Part shown: piece after piece, positions 1 to 7,332 of the stretch
How positions within the stretch are numbered: position 1 is the first letter of the stretch
How the letters are laid out: every line of letters starts with the position of its first letter
Assembly: GCF_014170335.1 (NCBI RefSeq)
Contig: NZ_LZZS01000031.1
Coordinates: 1-64,000 of the forward strand
From: Achromobacter sp. UMC46
GTDB lineage: Bacteria; Pseudomonadota; Gammaproteobacteria; Burkholderiales; Burkholderiaceae_B
Direction of reading: 5' to 3'
Length of the DNA stretch: 64,000 nt
The notes under the pieces: generated by a model
The model's database searches: none
Told to the model about the DNA's origin: nothing
Seen by the model: the letters and a program-made list of their open reading frames with translations, nothing else
Program-made: the position numbers and the translations under genes

Positions 1-44
1 GGGCAAGGGGGCGCACGTGGGGCGGACGCGGGGGGTGGACGCGC

Positions 45-73
45 CTGACTGCCCCCGTAACACCCCGTATAAT
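45..73 (+). promoter_or_regulatory. Probable sigma-70 promoter of ispB
   Basis: A perfect TATAAT lies at 68-73. A 4-of-6 match to the -35 element (CTGACT) lies at 45-50, with the ideal 17-nt spacer. Transcription would begin near 80 and leave a 5' leader of about 75 nt before the TTG start of ispB. This is sequence inspection only. Confidence 0.6.
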
Positions 74-153
74 CGCTGGTCGAATCCCCTGCCGCATCTG
101 GCGGGCCCAGCGGTAAGAGCCCCACGAGGCTCGTTTCACTTGTCGGATACGTC

Positions 154-1119
154 TTGAACCTCCCCGCGCTTATTGCCCCCATTGTTGACGATATGAAGGC
201 TGTCGACGCGGTTATCCGCGATCGGCTGAATTCCGATGTGGTGCTGATCCGCACGATCGGCGACTACATCATTGGCGCGGGCGGCAAGCGCATGCGCCCG
301 GCCATGGTGCTGATGGTGGCGCGCGCCCTGGGGTACGAAGGGACCCATCACCAGCTGTTGGCCGCCGTGGTGGAATTCATCCACACGGCCACCTTGCTGC
401 ACGACGACGTGGTGGACGAGTCCGACCTGCGCCGCGGCCGTGACACCGCGAATGCCGTGTTCGGCAACGCCGCCAGCGTGCTGGTGGGCGATTACCTGTA
501 TTCCCGTTCGTTCGAGATGATGGTCGAGGCCGACTCGATGCGCATCATGAGCATCCTGTCCCAAGCCACTACGGTGATCGCCGAAGGCGAGGTGCTGCAG
601 CTCTTGAACGTGCACGACCCGGACGTCTCGCAAGAGCGCTACCTGCAAGTGGTGCGCTACAAGACCGCCAAGCTGTTCGAAGCCGCCGCCCAGGTCGGCG
701 CCGTGCTGGCGGGCGCGACGCCCGAGCAGGAAGCCGCCGCGGCCGCCTACGGCCGCCATGTCGGCACGGCTTTCCAACTGGTGGACGACGTGCTGGACTA
801 CAGCGGCGACGCCGCGGCCCTGGGCAAGAACGTGGGCGACGACCTGCGCGAAGGCAAGCCGACACTGCCGCTGATCCGCGTGATGGAAGTGGGTACGCCG
901 GAACAGCAGCAACTGATCCGCGACGCCATCAAGACGGGCGACGCCGACTTCGCCGCCGTGGCCGCCGCCATCCAGGCCACTGACGCGCTGGAACATGCCC
1001 GCCAGGCTGCTGTGGCCGAGGCCGATCGCGCCCGCGAAGCCCTGTCCGCCTACCCCGTTTCCCCTTTCCTCAATTCTCTGCTAGAATTCTGCGCTTTCGC
1101 GGTGAATAGAGATCGCTGA
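154..1119 (+). CDS. ispB: Octaprenyl (polyprenyl) diphosphate synthase
   Basis: This 321-residue trans-isoprenyl diphosphate synthase elongates farnesyl diphosphate with isopentenyl diphosphate to make the ubiquinone side chain. Both aspartate-rich motifs are present: DDVVD at residues 84-88 (first Asp-rich motif) and DDVLD at 211-215 (second). The GGKRMRP substrate-binding loop is near residue 43. Full length is typical of the family (about 320 residues). The start is a TTG codon; no ATG gives a full N-terminus, and the alignment-like beginning (MNLPALIAPI) supports it. The gene stands alone on this strand, behind a good sigma-70 promoter, and is followed by tRNA-Pro. Chain length (C40 versus other) is inferred from the usual betaproteobacterial ispB and not read from the sequence. 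Confidence 0.93.
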   Translation: MNLPALIAPIVDDMKAVDAVIRDRLNSDVVLIRTIGDYIIGAGGKRMRPAMVLMVARALGYEGTHHQLLAAVVEFIHTATLLHDDVVDESDLRRGRDTANAVFGNAASVLVGDYLYSRSFEMMVEADSMRIMSILSQATTVIAEGEVLQLLNVHDPDVSQERYLQVVRYKTAKLFEAAAQVGAVLAGATPEQEAAAAAYGRHVGTAFQLVDDVLDYSGDAAALGKNVGDDLREGKPTLPLIRVMEVGTPEQQQLIRDAIKTGDADFAAVAAAIQATDALEHARQAAVAEADRAREALSAYPVSPFLNSLLEFCAFAVNRDR

Positions 1120-1211
1120 CCGAAAAGCAGGGGTTTTGAGAAGTAAGGTTTAAAACGTGATGTTTAAAACCCGATTTTCAAAAAAACTGAATTTAGGTTC
1201 TAATAGCGGTC

Positions 1212-1268
1212 GCTGTTGATGGTGAAAAAAGCTGTTGATGGTGGAAAAAGCTGTTGATGGTGAAAAAG
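1212..1268. repeat. Three tandem 19-bp repeats upstream of tRNA-Pro
   Basis: The unit GCTGTTGATGGTGAAAAAA occurs three times head to tail at 1212-1230, 1231-1249 and 1250-1268, with one substitution in copy 2 and one in copy 3. It lies in the 223-bp gap between ispB and tRNA-Pro. Just before it, 1145-1200 is AT-rich and holds two copies of GTTTAAAAC. Function is unknown. It could be slippage-generated, or a promoter-proximal element of the tRNA. Confidence 0.85.
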
Positions 1269-1342
1269 ACAGCAAGATGTTTGGTTGCACTGAGCGTAGC
1301 CGAGCAAGCAGGTGGAGTAGTGATACTCCAAGAAGTAAGACT

Positions 1343-1420
<78 letters not shown>

Positions 1421-1440
1421 TTGATGTGGTCGAATTTTTG

Positions 1441-1500
1441 AAAGTGTTTCCCGACACTTTTAGCTGAAAGCCGGTATCGCGAAAGCGGGCCGGCTTTTTT
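1441..1500 (+). terminator. Terminator after tRNA-Pro
   Basis: Two hairpins follow the tRNA. The first pairs AAAGTGT (1441-1447) with ACACTTT (1454-1460). The second pairs AAAGCCGG (1467-1474) with CCGGCTTT (1490-1497) and runs straight into a run of six T at 1495-1500. The second has the form of an intrinsic terminator. The first may serve in 3'-end maturation. Confidence 0.75.
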
Positions 1501-1578
1501 GCGTTCGGGAATTACGCTGGTAGGTTGGGCGGCAGCAGAACGAAGCCGTGTCGATCGCGTCGCAAGTTTTCCGGCAGA

Positions 1579-1686
1579 TCAGACTGTCCAATCCTCTAGA
1601 CGAAGGCCGGGAACTCGGGCGAACTCGCGGGTGTTGTTTGTCACCAGGACAAAGCCCTGAGACCGGGCATGGGCCGCGATCACGTG
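1579..1686 (-). pseudogene. 3' remnant of a VapC-type PIN-domain toxin gene
   Basis: The minus strand encodes a 35-residue tail ending in a normal stop. It reads IAAHARSQG, then VTNNTREF, then VPGL and EDW. This is the hallmark C-terminus of VapC ribonucleases: the IAAHA helix, the TNN(T/V)REF motif that carries acidic active-site context, and the closing LxLEDW. Upstream of it the frame turns into unrelated low-complexity sequence. The first two-thirds of the toxin, with the early catalytic Asp, and the VapB antitoxin gene are missing. The remnant sits 160 bp past tRNA-Pro, which fits decay or excision of an accessory module, although no integrase or attachment-site duplication is visible. 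It cannot encode an active toxin. Confidence 0.75.
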
Positions 1687-1758
1687 TGGCGGCCAAGGTC
1701 TTTCGGGCATTGCGGGTATCTGGGGGGCTTGGCGGCGGGGGAGACTCGGTTTACTTTC

Positions 1759-1794
1759 CACTTCCAACCCCACTTCCAACCCCATTTCCAACCC
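1759..1794. repeat. Three tandem 12-bp repeats ahead of the DUF1801 gene
   Basis: The unit CACTTCCAACCC is repeated at 1759-1770, 1771-1782 and 1783-1794 (last copy CATTTCCAACCC). It ends 16 bp before the start codon at 1811, so it forms most of the probable leader or promoter region of that gene. No conventional -35/-10 pair is obvious here. Copy-number change could alter expression, but that is only inference. Confidence 0.8.
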
Positions 1795-1810
1795 TTAACG
1801 GAGCCACGCC

Positions 1811-2326
1811 ATGGTCGGAAAAAAGCCCGCTAGCGAACTCGCCGCCAACGAGACAACCGCCATCGCCAAGCCGAAAAAGGCCGTGAAGTCGTCCGCCGCC
1901 AAGCCTGGCGCGCAGGCGGACGGAAAACCCGTTCTGCTGTCTGGCGGCAATCCGCAAATACCCAAAGGCGAAGGCGATGCGCCCGTGCAAGCCTATATCG
2001 ACGCCATGCCGGGCTGGAAGCAGGACTTGGGCCGTCGTCTTGACGCGCTGATCGCGACAGCCGTTCCGAACGTGCACAAAGCGGTCAAATGGAATTCGCC
2101 GTTTTACGGCTTGAAAGGCGAGGGCTGGTTCCTGAGCCTGCATTGCTTCGCCAAGTACGTCAAAGTCGCGTTCTTCCGCGGCCAGTCGTTGCAGCCCGTG
2201 CCGCCGGGCGCGTCTAAGAGCCAGGACACGCGTTACCTGGATATCCGCGAGGACGACGTGCTGGACGAGGCGCAGTTCAGCGATTGGGTCAGGCAGGCGA
2301 GCCAGTTGCCGGGCGAACGCATGTGA
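1811..2326 (+). CDS. DUF1801 (YdhG/iron-chaperone fold) domain protein
   Basis: The 171-residue protein has two parts. Residues 1-55 are Lys/Ala-rich and low in complexity, probably a flexible basic tail. Residues 60-165 match the DUF1801 pattern: VQAYIDAMPGWKQDLGRRLDALI, then VPNVHKAVKWNSPFYG, then the YVKVAFFRGQ strand and a final DIREDDVLDEAQFSDWVRQA helix. This small alpha/beta fold is shared with Bacillus Fra/YdhG, which has been linked to iron delivery, but the function of proteobacterial members is not established. The ATG at 1811 is the first in frame; the region just upstream is the 12-bp repeat. It is monocistronic and ends at a large bidirectional hairpin. Confidence 0.75.
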   Translation: MVGKKPASELAANETTAIAKPKKAVKSSAAKPGAQADGKPVLLSGGNPQIPKGEGDAPVQAYIDAMPGWKQDLGRRLDALIATAVPNVHKAVKWNSPFYGLKGEGWFLSLHCFAKYVKVAFFRGQSLQPVPPGASKSQDTRYLDIREDDVLDEAQFSDWVRQASQLPGERM

Positions 2327-2334
2327 CCAGAGAC

Positions 2335-2400
2335 AAATAAGCCACCTTTTGAACTAACCCCCGAAAGTTGGACGTTGATCCAACCTTCGGTGGCTTATTT
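2335..2400. terminator. Long bulged hairpin between convergent genes
   Basis: The arms AAATAAGCCAC (2335-2345) plus CGAAAGTTGGA (2362-2372) pair with TCCAACCTTCG plus GTGGCTTATTT (2379-2400), with one mismatch, giving a stem of about 22 bp and a 6-nt loop. The left arm carries an extra 16 nt (2346-2361) with no partner. The AT-rich ends make it usable as a bidirectional terminator for the DUF1801 gene and for the convergent phosphatase gene. Confidence 0.6.
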
Positions 2401-2433
2401 CTTTGCCGCTCGTTCAAGCGTCTCAGGCGCCGA

Positions 2434-4527
2434 TCAAACCCCGATCGGCCCGCCATCCGCGCGCTGGATCACGACCGTCGACGAGCGCGGGCGCACTGTG
2501 CCCGGGGAGGCGACCGTGGCGTCGTCCGTGCCGTAGGACGGCCAGTTCACCGGGTGCTGGATGTTCAGGAAGATGCTGGTGTAGTCCGGCGTGACGGCGA
2601 AGCCGGTGATTTCGGCTTCGTTGGGGCCGACGAAGAAACGGCGCAGGTCGGCCTGGTTGGATGCGTTGATGGCCGGGCCCGTGCCGGTGCTGTCGGCCAG
2701 CGATCCGGGGATCACGGCCAGCATCTGGTCGTTGGTGGCGCGGGCCACGTTGTTGTTGCGGCCGCCGTCGATGCCGTTGTCGGTCTGGATCCACAGGATG
2801 CCGCGGGCGTCGAAGCCCAGGCCGTCGGGGCTGGCCAGCTGGTTCAGCGCGGTCAGGCCCGAGCGGTTGGTGTCGGCGTCGGCGCCGGCGTCCGAACCGA
2901 AGACGAAGATGTCCCACTCGAACTTGGCCGAGCCGGCCTCGTCATGCCAGCGGATGATGTGGCCGTTGACGTTGTTCAGGCGGGGGTTCGGCGGGTTGGT
3001 GCCGGTGCCGGCGTTGCGGGCGCTGTTGTTGGTCAACGTCAGGTAGATGTCGCCGTTGGTGGGGTGCGTGGCCGTCCACTCGGGGCGGTCCATGGGGGTC
3101 GCGCCCACGAAGTCGGCGGCGCCGCGCGTGTTGATGAGGATCGCGTCCAGGCTGCCGAATTCATCGGCCAGCGTGCGGCCGCCCGTGCCGGTGGTGGTGC
3201 CGGTCAGCGCCAGCCATTCGCCCGTGCCGTCCGCGTTGAAGCGGGCGACGTACAGCGTGCCGCGGTCCAGGTACTTGGCGCCGACGGCCAGGCGGTCGGT
3301 GCGTTCGGCGTCCTTCGGGTCCCACACCGCTTCGGACACGAAGCGGTAGATGTATTCGAAGCGCGAATCGTCGCCGCTGTAGAAGGCCAGGGGCTTGCCG
3401 GCTTCAGGCTTGCCGTAGGCGCAGCCTTCGTGGGCGAAGCGGCCCATCGCCGTGCGCTTGGTGGCGATGCTGGTGGGGTCATAGGGATCGATCTCGACCA
3501 GGTAGCCGAAACCATTGACCTCATTGCGCCAGTCCTGCGTGGCGCTGGCGCCCGTTTCCGTGACGTTGAAACGCGCGAATTCGCCGAGCACTTCCGAGGC
3601 GTCGCCAGCGGCGGTTTCCCACTGGTAGCGGCCGACGGGGCCGGCGGATACGCCGACGCGGCGCTGGTGCGCGGGGCGCGTGCCGGTGTTCACGAAGCAG
3701 GCGGCCCAGTTCTCTTCAGCGGTGATGTAGGTGCCCCAGGGCGTGAACCCGTTGCCGCAGTTGTTGTTGGTGCCGCGCACTTGCGTGCCGTTGGGCGAGA
3801 ACGGGGTTTTGACCCAGTCCGTGCCGCCGACGGGGCCGGCCAGTTTCATGGCCGTGGCCGACGTGAAACGGCGGTTGTAGCGCGAATTGTTGACGATGTT
3901 CCAGCGGCCGTTCTCACGGCGCACGTGGACGATGGCCACGCCGTGGGCGTTGATTTCCTTGCGCACTTCTTCGGCGGGGCGCTTGCCGGCCACGCTGGTG
4001 GGGCCGTTCGGATGCAGGGCGCGCTCGTCGATGTATTCGTGGTTGACGGCCAGCAGGCCTTCGGTGGAGCTGCCTTCGACGGGGAAGAAGTGCATGCCGT
4101 CGTGATGCATGCCCATCGAGTTGAGCAGGTCGTTGGACGTGTTGTTGCCGTTCCGGTCCCACGGCATGGCGTTGTCGTTCAGCGGCGTGCCCCAGGGCGC
4201 GAACACATGAGCGACGTAGCCGTTGGGGACCACGCAACCGTCGGTCATCGAGGTGGGCAGGGACTCGAAACCCAGCTTGACCGGGGCCGGCGGTTCGGTG
4301 CCGGGGACTTCGGGGTTCGGATTCGGGTTCGGACCGCCGTCCACGGCGTCGTCATCGTCATCGCTGCTATTACAGCCGGCCAGGCCCAGGCTCGTCATCG
4401 TGGCGAAGGCGGCCGCAAGACCGCCGCGCATCATCGTGCGGCGCGACAGGCTCTTTTCGAGGATTTCGCTGAAGGGCGTGTTCTGGCCGGGGTTGCGGAC
4501 GGTCTTGTCGGAAATGGATTTGCTCAT
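2434..4527 (-). CDS. PhoX-family (DUF839) phosphatase, Tat-exported
   Basis: A 697-residue secreted phosphatase of the PhoX/DUF839 family, which are calcium- and iron-dependent phosphomonoesterases. The N-terminus carries a twin-arginine signal (SRRTMM, Arg 29-30), then a hydrophobic stretch and LAGC (Cys 52), so it may be a Tat-exported lipoprotein. An acidic linker follows. Family blocks include FAPWGTPLNDN, NHEYIDE, GTDWVKTPFSPNGTQVRGT with NNCGNG, TAEENW, and the C-terminal IWIQTDNG and FAVTPDY blocks. I chose the ATG at 4527 over a TTG 42 nt upstream because AGGAA sits 8 nt before it. The gene is monocistronic and preceded by a Pho box, so phosphate starvation should induce it. Family assignment is strong; substrate range is not readable. 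Confidence 0.9.
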   Translation of the reverse strand: MSKSISDKTVRNPGQNTPFSEILEKSLSRRTMMRGGLAAAFATMTSLGLAGCNSSDDDDDAVDGGPNPNPNPEVPGTEPPAPVKLGFESLPTSMTDGCVVPNGYVAHVFAPWGTPLNDNAMPWDRNGNNTSNDLLNSMGMHHDGMHFFPVEGSSTEGLLAVNHEYIDERALHPNGPTSVAGKRPAEEVRKEINAHGVAIVHVRRENGRWNIVNNSRYNRRFTSATAMKLAGPVGGTDWVKTPFSPNGTQVRGTNNNCGNGFTPWGTYITAEENWAACFVNTGTRPAHQRRVGVSAGPVGRYQWETAAGDASEVLGEFARFNVTETGASATQDWRNEVNGFGYLVEIDPYDPTSIATKRTAMGRFAHEGCAYGKPEAGKPLAFYSGDDSRFEYIYRFVSEAVWDPKDAERTDRLAVGAKYLDRGTLYVARFNADGTGEWLALTGTTTGTGGRTLADEFGSLDAILINTRGAADFVGATPMDRPEWTATHPTNGDIYLTLTNNSARNAGTGTNPPNPRLNNVNGHIIRWHDEAGSAKFEWDIFVFGSDAGADADTNRSGLTALNQLASPDGLGFDARGILWIQTDNGIDGGRNNNVARATNDQMLAVIPGSLADSTGTGPAINASNQADLRRFFVGPNEAEITGFAVTPDYTSIFLNIQHPVNWPSYGTDDATVASPGTVRPRSSTVVIQRADGGPIGV

Positions 4528-4568
4528 TGGGATTCCTGGCGTGGGGGCTGCGTCTTGGGGGACGAGCA

Positions 4569-4602
4569 ATGCTAGAAGTCCGAAATGAAAGGTTCATGAC
4601 AA
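4569..4602 (-). promoter_or_regulatory. Pho box and -10 of the PhoX gene
   Basis: On the minus strand, 4602-4585 reads TTGTCATGAACCTTTCAT: two direct 7-mers, TTGTCAT and CTTTCAT, separated by 4 nt. Each differs from the PhoB consensus CTGTCAT at one position. Ten nt further, TAGCAT (4574-4569) matches a -10 element, which is the usual geometry for PhoB-activated promoters where the Pho box replaces the -35. The gene start is 42 nt beyond the -10. Confidence 0.75.
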
Positions 4603-4623
4603 TGGGCTGAATGATCGGGATCA

Positions 4624-4797
4624 ATGGCCGGGCAGCACATTACCGCGGGCAATTCGTCGCAGTTGTCGGATGGCGCGTCCGCCTGCGTGGTCATGGAAGC
4701 CGCCGAAGCGCGCCGGCGCGGGGTGCGCTATGCGGTGGTGACGATGTGCGTGGGCGGCGGCATGGGCGCGGCGGGCCTGTTCGACATCACGGGCTGA
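4624..4797 (+). pseudogene. Internally deleted thiolase (acetyl-CoA C-acyltransferase) remnant
   Basis: A 57-codon open frame reads [20 protein letters not shown] and continues directly into [19 protein letters not shown] and AAGLFDITG, then stop. The first block is the conserved mid-protein thiolase segment before the catalytic His. The second is the C-terminal segment with the CxGGGxG active-site Cys. In intact thiolases about 100 residues, including the NEAFA and GHPxGxTG motifs, lie between them. Here they are joined in frame through an Arg-rich stretch (EARRRG), as if two similar short sequences recombined. The N-terminal two-thirds are also absent. It sits immediately upstream of, and divergent from, the PhoX promoter. 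It cannot be a functional thiolase. Confidence 0.8.
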
Positions 4798-4814
4798 GCC
4801 TGCCTGGCGTAGCG

Positions 4815-5204
4815 CTACTTCGCGGTGTTCTCGTCGTCTACCGTCAGCCCGCCGTCTTTCATGATGCCTTGGGCGATCTCTTCGGCGGACTTGCCCGCAA
4901 AACCGTGTTCGCCGGCGGTGATGCGGAAGCTGTCGCCTTCCAGCGGGCTTTGCAGCGTGGCGGAGGTCAGCAGCACGCCGTTGGAACGCAGTTGAATGCG
5001 CTTGCCCACGCGGTTGCGCGTGAAGTCGGCCAGGGCCTTTTGGCTGTCGGGTTTCAAGGCCACATCCACGACGCGGGCGCCCGTCGCCGGGTCGGCGCCT
5101 GGGGTGGCGCTTGCCGCCTGCAAGGTGACGGTTTCGGCGTGCGCGGCCCACGGCAGCGACAGGGCGATGACGGCCGCGCTGGCCAGATGCTTGATAGAGG
5201 GCAT
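4815..5204 (-). CDS. Periplasmic protein with SecD P1-like domain
   Basis: A 129-residue protein. It starts with a Sec signal peptide (residues 1-23, cleavage after AHA). The mature part resembles the P1-head subdomain of SecD: VVDVALKPDSQKALADFTRNRVGKRIQLRSNGVLL, then LEGDSFRITAG, then a short helix FAGKSAEEIAQGI. Such stand-alone domains occur in several Burkholderiales and have no assigned function. The gene is on the minus strand, downstream of the caspase-Sel1 gene by 61 bp, and could be transcribed with it. There is no membrane segment other than the signal peptide, so it cannot act as a SecD translocase component. Confidence 0.65.
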   Translation of the reverse strand: MPSIKHLASAAVIALSLPWAAHAETVTLQAASATPGADPATGARVVDVALKPDSQKALADFTRNRVGKRIQLRSNGVLLTSATLQSPLEGDSFRITAGEHGFAGKSAEEIAQGIMKDGGLTVDDENTAK

Positions 5205-5265
5205 GGCGGTTTCCTTCGGCTGGGCGATGCCTACATCCTAGCCGAAGCGGCGTCCGGGGACGAGG

Positions 5266-6699
5266 TCAGGGCTGCCCTGGCGGGCGGGCGCCCAGGGCCC
5301 GCAGGATGTCCGGCAGGCCCTGCACCGGCGGCATGCCCGGCACTGGCATGCCCGGCGGATGGCGGACGGCGTCCTGCAGCGTGGCGGCCCATTCGCGCGG
5401 ATCCAGCGGTTCGCCCATGCGCACGCGCAAGTCCAGCAGGTCCAGCGCGGCGCGGCGGTGGCCGGCGTCCGCGGCGTCGCGGAACAGGCGCTCGGCCACG
5501 TTGTAGTTCTTGGGCACGCCCCGTCCCATGCCGGTCAGCTCGCCCAGGTAGGTTTGCGCGGGGGCGAACCCCTGATCGGCGGCGCGCTGATACCAGCGGG
5601 CCGCCGTCTTGTAGTCCTGCTGCACGTGCTCGCCGTTTTCGGCGATCAGGCCCAGCGTGGTCATGGCGACCACGTCGCCGGCCTTGGCGCGGGCCTGCAG
5701 CGACGCCAGCCGGGGTTCGTCCAGATATTGCGCGCCGCGTTCGATCTCGTATTCCCACGCGCTCATGCGCGCCTTGATCAGGTCGCGGCCCAGCGCAGGC
5801 GATGGGCCGCGGCCCGCTTGTCCGGGCTTGCCGCCCGGCGTGGCCGGCGTCTGGCCGTCGGCCAGCGTCGTGAGCGTGACGGTGCCGACCAGGCTGCTGG
5901 CGTAGTGCGGAATCTGCCGGTAGGCGGTGGCGACTTGCACATCGCCCGTCAGTTGCTTGAAGAAGTTCTCGACCGGGGCCGAGGCGGGCAGCGTGTCCAG
6001 CCCTTGCGCAAAGTAGTACGCGTAAGGGCTGTGGCGCGGCCCTTCGCTGCCGAAGCCGTCTTCGGCCGTGGCCCCGGGCTGCGTGGAAAAGGCGATGAGC
6101 TCGCCGCCGGCGGGCACGGCGTGGACGAGGCCGGCTGCGGGCGCGCCGCGGGTCAGGTTGGTGCGGCAGGCGTCCAGCACCATCAGCCGCGCACGCACAT
6201 TCGCGCGGCGCAACGCCTGCGACACGCGCTTCAGGCTCAGCGAGCTTTGCTGTGCGGTGCGGATGCGGACTTCGCCCACCGGCAACGGCAAGTCCACGCC
6301 GAACAGGTAGTTCACGTCGTCCACGGCCACCGCATGGCCGGCGAAGTACACCAGCGCCAGATCCGCGCCGCTGGCCCGGGTGGCGAACTCGTCGACGGCC
6401 GCTTCCATTTGCGCAGTGGTCAGATCCGTCAACAGGGTGACGTCGATGCCGCGCTTGCGCAGCGTCTCCGCGATCAGGCGGGCGTCGTTGACCGGATTGA
6501 CCAGCGCGTTGGCGGGCACGGCGTAGCGCGCGTTGCCGATGACGAGCGCATGCCGGTGCTTGGCGGGAACCGGCGCGGGGGCGGCGGCGGGGTTGGCAAG
6601 CGCGACGGCATGCGCCGGCAAGATGCCGGCGCCCAGCAGCGCGGCGAGCAGCCGCCGGCGCGTCAGGGGCGTTGCTGCGGGCGTCGGGATCTTCTTCAT
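5266..6699 (-). CDS. Caspase-like (peptidase C14) protein with Sel1 repeats
   Basis: A 477-residue exported protein. An RRR followed by a hydrophobic stretch (residues 14-36) is a probable signal peptide, perhaps Tat. Residues 48-280 form a caspase-fold (metacaspase-like) domain: HALVIGNARY, then NPVNDARLI, the histidine of the dyad in YFAGHA (His 122) and the cysteine in LDACRTN (Cys 178). A low-complexity linker follows, then two Sel1/TPR-like repeats at about 340-413 (MTTLGLIAENG, KTAARWYQRAADQG, AERLFRDAADAG). The C-terminus is Pro/Gly-rich. Both catalytic residues are intact. The start lies 10 bp after the anti-sigma gene, so sigma factor, anti-sigma factor and caspase-like protein form one operon. 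Target and role are unknown; a regulated periplasmic protease or scaffold is possible. Confidence 0.85.
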   Translation of the reverse strand: MKKIPTPAATPLTRRRLLAALLGAGILPAHAVALANPAAAPAPVPAKHRHALVIGNARYAVPANALVNPVNDARLIAETLRKRGIDVTLLTDLTTAQMEAAVDEFATRASGADLALVYFAGHAVAVDDVNYLFGVDLPLPVGEVRIRTAQQSSLSLKRVSQALRRANVRARLMVLDACRTNLTRGAPAAGLVHAVPAGGELIAFSTQPGATAEDGFGSEGPRHSPYAYYFAQGLDTLPASAPVENFFKQLTGDVQVATAYRQIPHYASSLVGTVTLTTLADGQTPATPGGKPGQAGRGPSPALGRDLIKARMSAWEYEIERGAQYLDEPRLASLQARAKAGDVVAMTTLGLIAENGEHVQQDYKTAARWYQRAADQGFAPAQTYLGELTGMGRGVPKNYNVAERLFRDAADAGHRRAALDLLDLRVRMGEPLDPREWAATLQDAVRHPPGMPVPGMPPVQGLPDILRALGARPPGQP

Positions 6700-6709
6700 G
6701 CGTGTGACC

Positions 6710-7330
6710 TCAAGGCCGGGGGCAGGCGCCGGCGGGGCCGGGGGCGGCGGACAGGACGCCCAGCGCCGCGGCGGCGTCGCGCAGCGAGGACTCGCGCGCG
6801 GCGCTCAGCACGTAGCGCCCGTCCGCGTCGGGGCCGTCGACGATGGACACGGCATATTGGGACAAGGTGTTGCGCAGCTGCCTGGCGGTCAGGGTGTCGG
6901 GCAGGTCCACCACCAGGCGGGGGCAGGAGCCGCCGCCGCGCGTCAGCACGCCGTCCGACACGGGCGCATCAGGCTGGGCGTCAAAGGGCGCTTGCTGCGC
7001 GACCATGACGGACAGCATCAGCGCCAGCGCCCAGCCCAGCGGCATCAACGGGCTGGCGGGCGTGGGCCACAGCCACTGCCACAGCCGGCGTGCGCGCGAT
7101 GGCGGGGGCGGCGCGGGTTGCGGGCGTTCGGCCAGTGCGCGCAGGAACGCGGAATCGCGGTCGGCCTGGCCGATGTCGTTGTGGGCCAGTTGGCGCGCCT
7201 GGGCCAGATTGCGCCATGCTTCGACCTCGGCCCGCAGCGCGGGGTCGCGCGCCATATCGGTTTCGAAGGCGCGGCGGGCATCGTCGTCGAGCTCGCCCGA
7301 CAGGTAGGACAGTACTCGGTCTTCAACCAT
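6710..7330 (-). CDS. Putative anti-sigma factor, single-pass membrane protein
   Basis: A 206-residue protein encoded 2 bp downstream of an ECF-type sigma factor gene, the classical place for its anti-sigma factor. The N-terminal part (EDRVLSYLSGELDDDARRAFETDMARDP) is the helical anti-sigma pattern. It lacks the His-x3-Cys-x2-Cys zinc motif, so it is not a ZAS-type factor. One transmembrane segment lies at about 91-112 (LMPLGWALALMLSVMVAQQ). The periplasmic part has two cysteines and an RLVVDLPDTLTARQLRNTLSQYAVSIVDGP stretch like a small alpha/beta domain. I chose the ATG at 7330; an alternative start 27 nt upstream would overlap the sigma gene. Identity rests on context plus the N-terminal pattern. 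Confidence 0.7.
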   Translation of the reverse strand: MVEDRVLSYLSGELDDDARRAFETDMARDPALRAEVEAWRNLAQARQLAHNDIGQADRDSAFLRALAERPQPAPPPPSRARRLWQWLWPTPASPLMPLGWALALMLSVMVAQQAPFDAQPDAPVSDGVLTRGGGSCPRLVVDLPDTLTARQLRNTLSQYAVSIVDGPDADGRYVLSAARESSLRDAAAALGVLSAAPGPAGACPRP

Positions 7331-7332
7331 GA

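Noticed and set aside
2368..4575. 735-codon open frame on the plus strand
   Set aside because: It lies opposite the PhoX-type gene, has Arg/Gly/Val-rich composition typical of antisense frames in GC-rich DNA, and shows no motif.
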